Of a stretch of DNA of 6,255 nucleotides, positions 1-4,894 are shown piece after piece. The DNA is from Treponema sp. UBA3662. GTDB taxonomy: Bacteria > Spirochaetota > Spirochaetia > Treponematales > Treponemataceae. The notes under the pieces were generated by a model, which did no database searches, was not told where the DNA came from, and was given only the letters and a program-made list of their open reading frames with translations. Positions within the stretch are counted from its first letter, which is position 1. The number at the start of each line of letters is the position of its first letter. The translations under genes were made by a program, and so were the position numbers. The stretch is taken from NCBI GenBank assembly GCA_002373205.1, contig DFJV01000166.1:12248-18502 (forward strand), in the 5' to 3' direction.

Positions 1-60
1 GGCTGTTGACATAACAGCCTCAAGGCGATTTTTCTCACTTCGTTCGAAAAATCGCCTTGA
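1..60. repeat. Two adjacent perfect hairpins
   Basis: Bases 1-7 pair with 13-19 (GGCTGTT/AACAGCC, 5-nt loop). Bases 20-34 pair perfectly with 46-60 (15 bp, 11-nt loop TCACTTCGTTC). Neither stem is followed by a clean T-run on the plus strand (ACAAAAAATTTT follows), so they do not form a textbook terminator. They may still end an upstream transcript or act as a dispersed palindrome ahead of the lipoprotein operon. The upstream gene lies outside the window. Confidence 0.6.
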
Positions 61-96
61 ACAAAAAATTTTGCAATCCACTATAAAGGAGTTTTT

Positions 97-423
97 ATGA
101 AAATCACTTCAAAATTCTTTACAAAACTTGCTGCATCATTTCTTATAGGAACAGCAGGAATTATGTTCATGAGTTGCGGTTCCAAAATCAGCGGAACATA
201 TTCAATGGAAGTTCTGGGAATCAAATCAAGCTTCTCTTTTAAGGGAGGCAACAAAGTGGTTCTGAATTCCTCTGCATTCGGAAAAATGAATGGTACATAC
301 GAATTCAACGAAGAAGAAAACACAATATCCGTAACGCTTGAAAACGGAGAAACACACGAATTCACCTATAATCCCGAAAACAAAACCATACAAGAAGACA
401 TGCTCGTATACACAAAAAACTAA
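97..423 (+). CDS. Small lipoprotein, function unknown
   Basis: This 108-aa protein is a predicted lipoprotein. It has a basic N-terminus, a hydrophobic stretch and a loose lipobox FMSC with the acylated Cys at residue 27, so it should be processed by signal peptidase II and anchored in a membrane. The mature part (about 81 aa) is rich in alternating polar and hydrophobic residues, with two GTY motifs (ISGTYSM at about 31-37, NGTYEF) followed by short strands such as TISVTLENG and HEFTYN. This suggests a small beta-sheet or lipocalin-like fold of the kind common in small secreted lipoproteins; no ligand can be inferred. AAAGGAG at 85-91 sits 5 nt before the ATG and fixes the start. The next lipoprotein gene begins 24 nt downstream on the same strand, so the two are probably one operon. 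No convincing promoter is visible between the hairpins and the gene. Confidence 0.85.
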   Translation: MKITSKFFTKLAASFLIGTAGIMFMSCGSKISGTYSMEVLGIKSSFSFKGGNKVVLNSSAFGKMNGTYEFNEEENTISVTLENGETHEFTYNPENKTIQEDMLVYTKN

Positions 424-447
424 ACACACAAGTTAGGAGATTTTTCA

Positions 448-1614
448 ATGAAATTAAATCATTACATATTGGCCGCATTTGGACTTCTTGCTGTAATGCC
501 ATTTGCAAGTTGCAGCAGTTCTGGAAAAAAGAATATAAAAGAAAGTGCCCTTGCCGGAAAAGTATATTCGGCTGGCTTCCTGAATGACAAGTCCGAGTTT
601 TATGGCTACATTATTTCATTTAACAAAGACGGAAGCGCACAATACTTTGATAGCAAAACCAGAGAAGAAATGTCATTTAGCTACAAAGAGGACTCTGCTA
701 AAAATACCTTCCAGATGTTTTCTGCAGACGACAAAAACAATCAATTTGAAGGCCTTGTAGAAGGTTCCTCTATAAAATACAAAACAAGCACTGGCCAAGA
801 AGTAGAACTATCTTCAGGTGCGGACAACTTCTACAATTTTATCGTTGAAAAATACAAAGCATGGAATAAAGAAGGCGAAGTTTATCTTGCAGGAAAGGAT
901 GACGAAGGCACAAAAGTCATATCATCCATAGAACAATATGATGAGCGCAAAAATATCATCCTTGAACTAGAAAAAAGCTCTGGCATAGACCCAACTTATG
1001 TCACAGAGTATACCTACGACGATGAAGACCGCCTAATTACTAAGCGTACTAAAGACGGAACAAAAAACTACAGTTACACAAAAAGGTCTGACGGAACAAC
1101 AGAACGTTCGGAAGATGGCAGCTCAGATTATGAAATTTATAACAAAGATGGAAAAGTTATAGAATCCATATCAAATGGAGAAGAATTCCACACATACGAC
1201 CGTTACCAATACGATGACAAAGGAAATGTAATCTATACACACTCCGACACTCAAACATCTCACCGAGAATTCATTTACGACACCTCATTTACATACAAAT
1301 ATGATGCAAATGAAAATATTACTTACAAAAAAGCTATTGGTAGAGATCCCGATCGCGACTGGGGTGAAGATGATATTAGTCAAACGTGGTTTGAATACGA
1401 CTCAAACAACAATTTAATCCATAAAAAATCCAAGGGTAGTAATGACTACGATAACTATGAAAAATGGTACGAGTACGACTCGAACAATAATTTACTCCAT
1501 GAAAAATCCAAGAGTAGTGATATCTACAATAACTATGAAAAATGGTACATGTATGCTCTTTACAGCGATGGCAAGATAAAATATAAGATTACATTGAACA
1601 ATAAACGAGACTAG
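448..1614 (+). CDS. YD-repeat-like lipoprotein
   Basis: This 388-aa protein is a predicted lipoprotein: signal sequence of about 21 residues, lipobox FASC with Cys22, then a Ser-rich tether. TAGGAG at 434-439 lies 8 nt before the ATG. Residues about 30-150 form a non-repetitive domain. From about residue 187 to the end there are degenerate repeats with Tyr-Asp cores (YTYDDEDRLI, YQYDDKGNV, YKYDANENI, YEYDSNNNL), the pattern seen in YD/RHS-type beta-strand repeats, which usually build extracellular wrapping or binding structures. The last two full repeats are 26 aa each, start at Trp314 and Trp340, and agree at 19 of 26 residues. A third begins at Trp366 (WYMY) and is cut short. The protein lacks an RHS core and a toxin tip, so it is not a full RHS effector. 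It probably shares a transcript with the upstream small lipoprotein and ends at a strong terminator. Function is unknown. Confidence 0.85.
   Translation: MKLNHYILAAFGLLAVMPFASCSSSGKKNIKESALAGKVYSAGFLNDKSEFYGYIISFNKDGSAQYFDSKTREEMSFSYKEDSAKNTFQMFSADDKNNQFEGLVEGSSIKYKTSTGQEVELSSGADNFYNFIVEKYKAWNKEGEVYLAGKDDEGTKVISSIEQYDERKNIILELEKSSGIDPTYVTEYTYDDEDRLITKRTKDGTKNYSYTKRSDGTTERSEDGSSDYEIYNKDGKVIESISNGEEFHTYDRYQYDDKGNVIYTHSDTQTSHREFIYDTSFTYKYDANENITYKKAIGRDPDRDWGEDDISQTWFEYDSNNNLIHKKSKGSNDYDNYEKWYEYDSNNNLLHEKSKSSDIYNNYEKWYMYALYSDGKIKYKITLNNKRD
1387..1542 (+). repeat. Two tandem 78-bp coding repeats
   Basis: Two in-frame direct repeats (1387-1464 and 1465-1542) each encode 26 residues beginning WFEYDSNNN or WYEYDSNNN and ending NYEK. 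A third, truncated start (TGGTAC) follows at 1543. The two copies agree at 19 of 26 residues and remain close at the DNA level, which points to a duplication more recent than the other YD repeats in the protein. Confidence 0.8.
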
Positions 1615-1629
1615 ACTTTTTCTAGACGT

Positions 1630-1673
1630 AAAGGGTTCTCTTTTGCAAAAAAAGGGAGCCCTTTTTATTTTTT
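1630..1673 (+). terminator. Intrinsic terminator of lipoprotein operon
   Basis: Bases 1630-1644 pair with 1650-1664 (15 bp including two G-U pairs, 5-nt loop), followed by TTTTTATTTTTT. It lies 16 nt after the stop of the 388-aa gene. The reverse strand has no T-run after the stem, so it should act mainly on plus-strand transcripts. It also separates them from the convergent minus-strand gene ending at 1686. Confidence 0.85.
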
Positions 1674-1685
1674 CCAAGTGCCCCT

Positions 1686-2411
1686 TCACCCGCCAAGGTT
1701 AAAATCCCTGAACACCAACCACATAATAAGAAGCTGGAAGGGAGACGTAACCACGTCCGCAGCTATTGGCCCCGGGTAACCAAGATAAGAAAAAATGTAG
1801 GAGGGGAAGGGCTTTCCTTTTCCGTAAAAATCCATCACGCTTTTTGAAGAAATAAAAAAGGCAAAGCTGTACTTGTTCTTCATTGGTGAATTATAGTCGC
1901 AACTTAAAAAGAGAACCTTTCCCTTCTGCCAATATGAAACCGTAACCATGCAGTCGGCAAGGCTCTTTTCATCAGAAAAATCCTCCGCGCCGGCTTCCAT
2001 AATTACAAGGCCCTCCGCAGTTTTCATTTTGGACGCATCAACCTCATAATCATATAGCTGGGGGCCTCTCCTGGACCACTGGTAGCTGCTCAAAACACTG
2101 GCAGGAACAATAAACCTCTCTGAATATTCCTTGTCCTCGTGCCACTCTTCATCCTTGTGGGGAAGACATATTTTTACGTACCTGTCCTTGCCTGTTTCTA
2201 TAAGGTTCTTAAAGACAAAGACATCGTACAAAGTGCCATTGTAATCCTTGCAGCCTATATAATGCCCCATCCTGTTGTCGTCAGAAAAAGGCTTCTCTAT
2301 GTACTCATGAGCACCCCGCTCCACAACTTCATCGTGGTACATCATTGTAAAACAGCCGCTAAACAAAAAGCTTGCAAGCAAAATGAGTAAAAAGCAATAA
2401 TTTTTTTTCAT
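1686..2411 (-). CDS. Lipoprotein of unknown function, 241 aa
   Basis: Starting at the ATG at 2409-2411, the protein opens MKKNYCFLLILLASFLFSGC, a typical lipoprotein signal with lipobox FSGC and Cys20. An in-frame ATG 31 codons upstream (2502-2504) is rejected because it would bury this signal and because the promoter lies between the two. The mature protein has no catalytic motif I recognise. Near the C-terminus, AADVVTSPFQLL (about residues 217-228) follows a YPGP turn and precedes a hydrophobic segment; it loosely resembles the DxxxxPxxL region of YceK/YidQ-type small lipoproteins, but most of the protein does not match that family. The gene converges on the YD-repeat lipoprotein. It appears to be a single-gene transcript. 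There is no recognisable ribosome binding site before the ATG. Assignment as a lipoprotein is firm; any function is a guess. Confidence 0.8.
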   Translation of the reverse strand: MKKNYCFLLILLASFLFSGCFTMMYHDEVVERGAHEYIEKPFSDDNRMGHYIGCKDYNGTLYDVFVFKNLIETGKDRYVKICLPHKDEEWHEDKEYSERFIVPASVLSSYQWSRRGPQLYDYEVDASKMKTAEGLVIMEAGAEDFSDEKSLADCMVTVSYWQKGKVLFLSCDYNSPMKNKYSFAFFISSKSVMDFYGKGKPFPSYIFSYLGYPGPIAADVVTSPFQLLIMWLVFRDFNLGG

Positions 2412-2423
2412 ATATTTTATGGG

Positions 2424-2452
2424 ATAATATACCGGTAGAGGCACTTTGTCAA
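2424..2452 (-). promoter_or_regulatory. Sigma-70-type promoter, near-leaderless
   Basis: On the minus strand a perfect -35 TTGACA (2447-2452) is followed by a 17-bp spacer and the -10 TATTAT (2424-2429). Only 12 nt separate the -10 from the ATG at 2411. With the usual 6-8 nt to the start of transcription, the leader would be about 5-7 nt and contains no Shine-Dalgarno sequence, so the mRNA would be effectively leaderless. Confidence 0.75.
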
Positions 2453-2516
2453 ATCGAAGGTCACGGCAAAAAAAAACTCCGTCATTCCAGACGACCTCCG
2501 TCATTCCAGACGACCT

Positions 2517-2578
2517 CCGTCATTCCGAACGCTACGCTCCAACCGCACGCCAGCTACGGTCGGATGATTCGGAATCTG
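2517..2578 (+). repeat. 29-bp palindrome, loop expanded by an insert
   Basis: The ATTCC-type stem 2522-2529/2568-2575 (ATTCCGAA/TTCGGAAT) encloses 38 nt instead of the usual 5. The insert carries a nested stem, CCAACCG (2539-2545) with CGGTCGG (2557-2563), with one mismatch. The outer CCGTC head and CTG tail are intact. Confidence 0.75.
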
Positions 2579-2602
2579 TAAAATATAACCGCCAAGCTTA
2601 CA

Positions 2603-2631
2603 CAGCCCCTGAAACAAGTTCAGGGTGACGG
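2603..2631 (-). repeat. 29-bp palindromic element, CCCTGAA type
   Basis: Read on the minus strand: CCGTCA, stem CCCTGAA, loop CTTGT, stem TTCAGGG, then GCTG. The stem is 2607-2613/2619-2625. The final G breaks the eighth base pair found in the copies at 4866 and 5125. Confidence 0.8.
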
Positions 2632-2704
2632 ATAGCAGTTTACACAAACACTAAGCCAGCCCCCAAGGTGACGGCAAAAAAGCATCCGTCATTCCAGACG
2701 ACCT

Positions 2705-2733
2705 CCGTCATTCCGAACTTGATTCGGAATCTG
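2705..2733 (+). repeat. 29-bp palindromic element, ATTCC type
   Basis: Head CCGTC, stem ATTCCGAA (2710-2717) and TTCGGAAT (2723-2730), loop CTTGA, tail CTG. Confidence 0.8.
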
Positions 2734-2757
2734 TAAAATATAACCGCCAGACCCACA

Positions 2758-2786
2758 CAGCCCCTGAAACAAGTTCAGGGTGACGG
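2758..2786 (-). repeat. 29-bp palindromic element, CCCTGAA type
   Basis: Identical in sequence to the minus-oriented copy at 2603-2631. Stem 2762-2768/2774-2780, 5-nt loop. Confidence 0.8.
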
Positions 2787-2858
2787 ATAGCAGTGTACAC
2801 AGACACTATGCCAGCCCCAGGGTCACGGCAAAAAAAACTCCGTCATTCCAGACGACCT

Positions 2859-2887
2859 CCGTCATTCCGGGCTCGACCCGGAATCTG
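2859..2887 (+). repeat. 29-bp palindromic element, ATTCCGGG variant
   Basis: The stem ATTCCGGG (2864-2871) pairs with CCCGGAAT (2877-2884) around the loop CTCGA. Compared with the copy at 2705, two adjacent A-T pairs are replaced by G-C pairs on both sides of the stem, so pairing is preserved. Confidence 0.8.
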
Positions 2888-2911
2888 CAAAAGAGAAATG
2901 CCAGACTTACA

Positions 2912-2940
2912 CAGACCCTGAATCCAGTTCAGGGTGACGG
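2912..2940 (-). repeat. 29-bp palindromic element, CCCTGAA type
   Basis: On the minus strand: CCGTC, stem ACCCTGAA, loop CTGGA, stem TTCAGGGT, CTG. It begins 21 nt after the stop of the ADP-ribosylglycohydrolase gene on that strand and may lie in its 3' UTR. No T-run follows, so it is not a standard terminator. Confidence 0.8.
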
Positions 2941-2960
2941 GGCATGCTTGCTGCCAACAG

Positions 2961-3773
2961 CTAGCTCTGGTACTCCTCTTCAAACATGTTAATCATGTCG
3001 GAAAGTTCATCATCATCCAGAATATCTATCGCCTTAGCCCTCATCGTGTCAGGCACACCGTAGAAAGCCTCCGCAATCGCACCGGTAATGCAGGCCAAAG
3101 TGTCGCTGTCTCCGCCAACTGAAACCGCAGTCCTAATTGCATCCTCAAAATCAGCAGACTCAAGGAAAGCCTCTATAGCCTGGGGAACCGTATCCTGGCA
3201 AAGCGCACCAAAACCGTAGCTTGGGCGGATCTGGTCAATCGTAAAGTCCAGCTTGTAATAGTTCTTTTCCACATAGTCGCGGATTTCTTCCTTTGACTTA
3301 CCCTGCCTTGCAAGGACAATGCAGACTGCAACAGCCTCCGCCCCCTTTATTCCTTCCGGGTGATTGTGGGTAGTACGCGTTATCTCGTAGGAAAGCTTTT
3401 TTGCATCCTCTATGTCTTTTGCCGCAAAACCAGCCGGGCTAATCCTCATGGCAGCACCGTTTCCGCAGCTGTTGTAAGGGGCAGGTTCCGCGCTTGTAAG
3501 CCAGGCCCTAAATCCGTGCCCGTACTCGCTCATAAATTCCGGGTACTCGCGGCCAAGCTTTCTCATGGCATTGACGGTTTCTGCGTAAAGATTTGTCTCC
3601 CTGCCTTTTTCCATCTGCCTCTTCCAGCGCAAAATTGCAACGGCAACCGCAATAGTCATAAGGCTGTCGTCCGTAGGTCGGTGGTCAAGTCCAAAGATTT
3701 CAAAATCCTTAAACTTGTAGTTGTTGAATTCAAAAGCACTGCCGGCAATGTCGCCAATAATTGCACCAATCAT
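2961..3773 (-). CDS. ADP-ribosylglycohydrolase (DraG/ARH family)
   Basis: This 270-aa protein belongs to the ADP-ribosylglycohydrolase family, whose members use two metal ions (usually Mg2+ or Mn2+) to hydrolyse the bond between ADP-ribose and an acceptor such as arginine. Visible family motifs are GAIIGDIAGS at residues 3-12, the metal-binding TDDS at 34-37, SCGNGAAMR at about 102-110, HNHPEG at about 136-141, and the metal-binding GGDSDT at 220-225. Length is normal for a single-domain bacterial member, and there is no signal peptide, so it is cytoplasmic. The start is the ATG at 3771-3773: AGGAGGTGA (complement of 3776-3784) is a perfect match to the 16S 3' end at ideal spacing, whereas the GTG two codons upstream overlaps that site. 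The substrate cannot be told from sequence; protein deADP-ribosylation is the default, and NAD-derived metabolites or nucleic acids are alternatives. The Fic toxin-antitoxin pair lies upstream on the same strand, beyond an inverted repeat. Confidence 0.93.
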   Translation of the reverse strand: MIGAIIGDIAGSAFEFNNYKFKDFEIFGLDHRPTDDSLMTIAVAVAILRWKRQMEKGRETNLYAETVNAMRKLGREYPEFMSEYGHGFRAWLTSAEPAPYNSCGNGAAMRISPAGFAAKDIEDAKKLSYEITRTTHNHPEGIKGAEAVAVCIVLARQGKSKEEIRDYVEKNYYKLDFTIDQIRPSYGFGALCQDTVPQAIEAFLESADFEDAIRTAVSVGGDSDTLACITGAIAEAFYGVPDTMRAKAIDILDDDELSDMINMFEEEYQS

Positions 3774-3775
3774 AG

Positions 3776-3784
3776 TCACCTCCT
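3776..3784 (-). promoter_or_regulatory. Perfect Shine-Dalgarno of the ARH gene
   Basis: The minus strand reads AGGAGGTGA, nine bases complementary to the 16S rRNA anti-SD, ending 2 nt before the ATG at 3773 with the AGGAGG core 5 nt away. This rules out the GTG at 3777-3779 as the start and suggests efficient translation. Confidence 0.85.
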
Positions 3785-3799
3785 CCCGTATGACTTATA

Positions 3800-3955
3800 T
3801 TACAAGTTTGCAGAAGCTGTCTGCGGGCCCCAGTTACGGAAAAAACAAAACGGAATCCCCCGCCGTTTATCTATATACGGGGCGTCAGGCCATTTGGGCG
3901 GGGCCCCCTTTTTGTTTTTTCCTACGTCCCGCAGCCATCTTCTGCAAACCTGTAA
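3800..3955. repeat. Long imperfect inverted repeat, about 156 bp
   Basis: The left arm (3800-3850) and right arm (3910-3955) are reverse complements over nearly their whole length. Matching blocks are TTACA/TGTAA at the tips, GTTTGCAGAAG (3806-3816) with 3939-3949, CTGCGGG (3821-3827) with 3928-3934, and GGAAAAAACAAAA (3838-3850) with 3910-3922. Mismatches are few, and the left arm has five extra bases between the last two blocks. The 59-bp centre is GC-rich. It lies between the stop of the Fic gene and the ribosome binding site of the glycohydrolase gene. It resembles a non-autonomous palindromic element; no target-site duplication is obvious. Confidence 0.8.
3838..3922. terminator. Possible bidirectional terminator in repeat centre
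   Basis: CCCCGCC (3858-3864) pairs with GGCGGGG (3897-3903). On the plus strand the stem is followed by CCCCCTTTTTGTTTTTT; on the minus strand it is followed by GATTCCGTTTTGTTTTTT. Both directions therefore have a GC stem with a T-rich tail, but the loop is large (32 nt). It could end Fic transcription before the glycohydrolase gene. Confidence 0.4.
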
Positions 3956-4008
3956 AGAACCCCATTGGTCACATTAGATAAAACATGAACGTCAACATAA
4001 ATATTATA

Positions 4009-4617
4009 TCATACATTTGCAATTTTAATAGAAGAAAAAATTAAATTCTGCAGCGGGGTAAGACTTCCGCTAAATGATTCTATGCTGGCATTAAGAAGCT
4101 CTGCCGGGCTGCAAGAAGAAAAATCCAGCTCCCAGCCCAGATTCCTTGCAAGAAAGGTAATAAAAAGCCTCTGCGTGCGGCCGTTACCCTCGCGGAAAGG
4201 GTGAATGGCATTAATCTCGCTAAGATAGTAGGCAAGCCGTTCCGCAGTATCGCTCTTTGTAAGGCAATTCTTTAGATAGTTTTCAGCCTTAAGCCTGCCA
4301 AAAAGCTCCTCCGCCTGGTCAGAAATATAAATCGCATTGCAGAACATATCTTCCTTTGAAATATTCACAATACGGTTCTTCCCCGCCCACTCGTAAATGT
4401 CGCTGAATAAAAAGAAATGGATTTTTTTTAGGTGGTTAAAATCAAAATTGCCCTTAATGCCGGACTGAAGAGCCTGCGCATACCTAAGCGAAGTTATCTT
4501 GCGCTCAGCCTCCTCCAGCTCCTGGGCATCCATAATGTTAAGCTTGTTTTTTAGAACCGAAGTTCCGGGATAGCAGTAATAGTCGTCTACAGTATACTCG
4601 TATCCGTCTTTAAGCAT
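4009..4617 (-). CDS. Fic-domain toxin (class I AMP transferase)
   Basis: This 202-aa protein is a Fic-domain enzyme, expected to transfer AMP from ATP to a Ser, Thr or Tyr hydroxyl of a target protein. The complete active-site motif HPFREGNGR is at residues 139-147, with the catalytic His139. Other family features are the N-terminal YPGTSVLKNK (about 16-25), HLKKIHFFLFSDIYEWAG (about 62-79), and the target-binding flap region around FCNAIYIS (92-99). There is no SxxxE(G/N) inhibitory helix in the protein itself, which places it in class I, where the inhibitor is a separate small protein. That protein is encoded immediately upstream, with an 8-nt overlap (ATGCTTAA, 4610-4617), so the two are likely translationally coupled. 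Single-domain class I Fic toxins of about 200 aa include FicT and the Fic part of VbhT; the FicT group inactivates DNA gyrase and topoisomerase IV. The target here is not known. No secretion signal is visible, so it probably acts inside the cell. Confidence 0.93.
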   Translation of the reverse strand: MLKDGYEYTVDDYYCYPGTSVLKNKLNIMDAQELEEAERKITSLRYAQALQSGIKGNFDFNHLKKIHFFLFSDIYEWAGKNRIVNISKEDMFCNAIYISDQAEELFGRLKAENYLKNCLTKSDTAERLAYYLSEINAIHPFREGNGRTQRLFITFLARNLGWELDFSSCSPAELLNASIESFSGSLTPLQNLIFSSIKIANV

Positions 4618-4786
4618 ACGCCCGAACAGGTTTTGAATACTGCTTCACAATGTCAGCCACAGCGTCCGAAAAATCTTTTTTACCTTCAAGGCATTTTTTA
4701 ATAGAAAGACGCTCATCATCCGTAAGCACAAGCCCTTCCATCCTCAAAGAAATGTCCGTGTTCTTAACAATCGTTTCAACGTTCAT
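4610..4786 (-). CDS. Fic antitoxin, VbhA/FicA-like (58 aa)
   Basis: A 58-codon gene starts at the ATG at 4784-4786 and ends with TAA at 4610-4612, overlapping the Fic gene by 8 nt. Near its N-terminus is SLRMEG (residues 13-18), an exact match to the class I Fic inhibitory motif (S/T)xxxE(G/N). In this family the Glu contacts the second Arg of the HPFx(D/E)GNGR motif and blocks productive ATP binding. The rest (LTDDERLSIKKCLEGK, then DFSDAVADIVKQY) reads as two further short helices, as in VbhA-type antitoxins, where MEGL...T.E......L.G is typical. An in-frame TAG four codons upstream (4796-4798) makes this ATG the first possible start. AGGA lies 7 nt and AGGAG 1 nt before the ATG. The gene is short enough to be missed by automatic ORF calling. 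It should bind and silence the Fic toxin. Confidence 0.9.
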   Translation of the reverse strand: MNVETIVKNTDISLRMEGLVLTDDERLSIKKCLEGKKDFSDAVADIVKQYSKPVRAYA

Positions 4787-4792
4787 ACTCCT

Positions 4793-4821
4793 ATCCTACC
4801 ACAAATTCAGTTTTTTTTCAA
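4793..4821 (-). promoter_or_regulatory. Candidate promoter of antitoxin-fic operon
   Basis: On the minus strand TTGAAA (4816-4821) and TAGGAT (4793-4798) are separated by 17 bp. The -10 has four of six consensus bases. Only 6 nt (AGGAGT) lie between it and the ATG, so transcription would begin at or next to the start codon and give a leaderless message. A longer transcript using the AGGA ribosome binding site remains possible. Confidence 0.45.
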
Positions 4822-4865
4822 CCAAGTCCCCCGTTTTTTGAAAGAACCGCCACCCAAAACGAAGT

Positions 4866-4894
4866 CCGTCACCCTGAACTCGTTTCAGGGTCTG
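4866..4894 (+). repeat. 29-bp palindromic element, CCCTGAA type
   Basis: Head CCGTC, stem ACCCTGAA (4871-4878) and TTCAGGGT (4884-4891), loop CTCGT, tail CTG. It is the same element as the three minus-oriented copies between 2603 and 2940, here on the plus strand. Confidence 0.8.

Larger units (their letters stand above)
2459..2940. repeat. Three tandem composite repeat units
   Basis: Units start at 2459, 2667 and 2821, each with GGTCACGGC or GGTGACGGC plus an A-run. Each then carries one or more 19-bp half-copies (CCGTCATTCCAGACGACCT at 2479, 2498, 2686 and 2840), a plus-oriented 29-bp palindrome of the ATTCC type, a spacer (TAAAATATAACCGCCA or similar), and a minus-oriented palindrome of the CCCTGAA type. 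The first two units continue with GATAGCAGT and a short tail ending in GCCAGCCCC. Unit 1 is 208 bp, unit 2 is 154 bp and unit 3 about 120 bp. The extra length of unit 1 comes from one additional 19-bp repeat and an insertion in its first palindrome. This array fills the roughly 550 bases between the flanking genes; I see no gene in it. Short reading frames across it are translations of the repeats. Confidence 0.9.

Noticed and set aside
57..87. Promoter for the first lipoprotein gene (TTGAAC, 19 bp, TATAAA)
   Set aside because: The spacer is too long, the -35 box overlaps the hairpin stem, and the -10 overlaps the ribosome binding site. Transcription may enter from upstream.
226..429. Minus-strand open frame opposite the first lipoprotein gene
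   Set aside because: It is a shadow of the lipoprotein gene, with a Phe/Cys/Val-rich translation and no start signal.
2412..2504. Upstream ATG extending the 241-aa lipoprotein to 272 aa
   Set aside because: It places 31 polar residues before an intact lipoprotein signal and starts upstream of a near-consensus promoter, inside a repeat.
2459..2940. CRISPR-like array
   Set aside because: The 29-bp repeats are unevenly spaced, occur in both orientations, have interchangeable stems, and the spacers are themselves repeated. No cas gene is present.
2446..3122. Three short plus-strand open frames across the repeat array
   Set aside because: They translate the tandem repeats and the antisense of the glycohydrolase gene. 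They share peptides (such as KKTPSFQTTSVIP) only because the DNA is repeated.
3774..3779. GTG start for the ADP-ribosylglycohydrolase two codons upstream
   Set aside because: The GTG lies inside the Shine-Dalgarno sequence AGGAGGTGA, which is ideally spaced for the ATG at 3771-3773.
3360..3977. 205-codon plus-strand open frame
   Set aside because: Most of it is antisense to the glycohydrolase gene and the rest runs through the long inverted repeat. It has no ribosome binding site or promoter.
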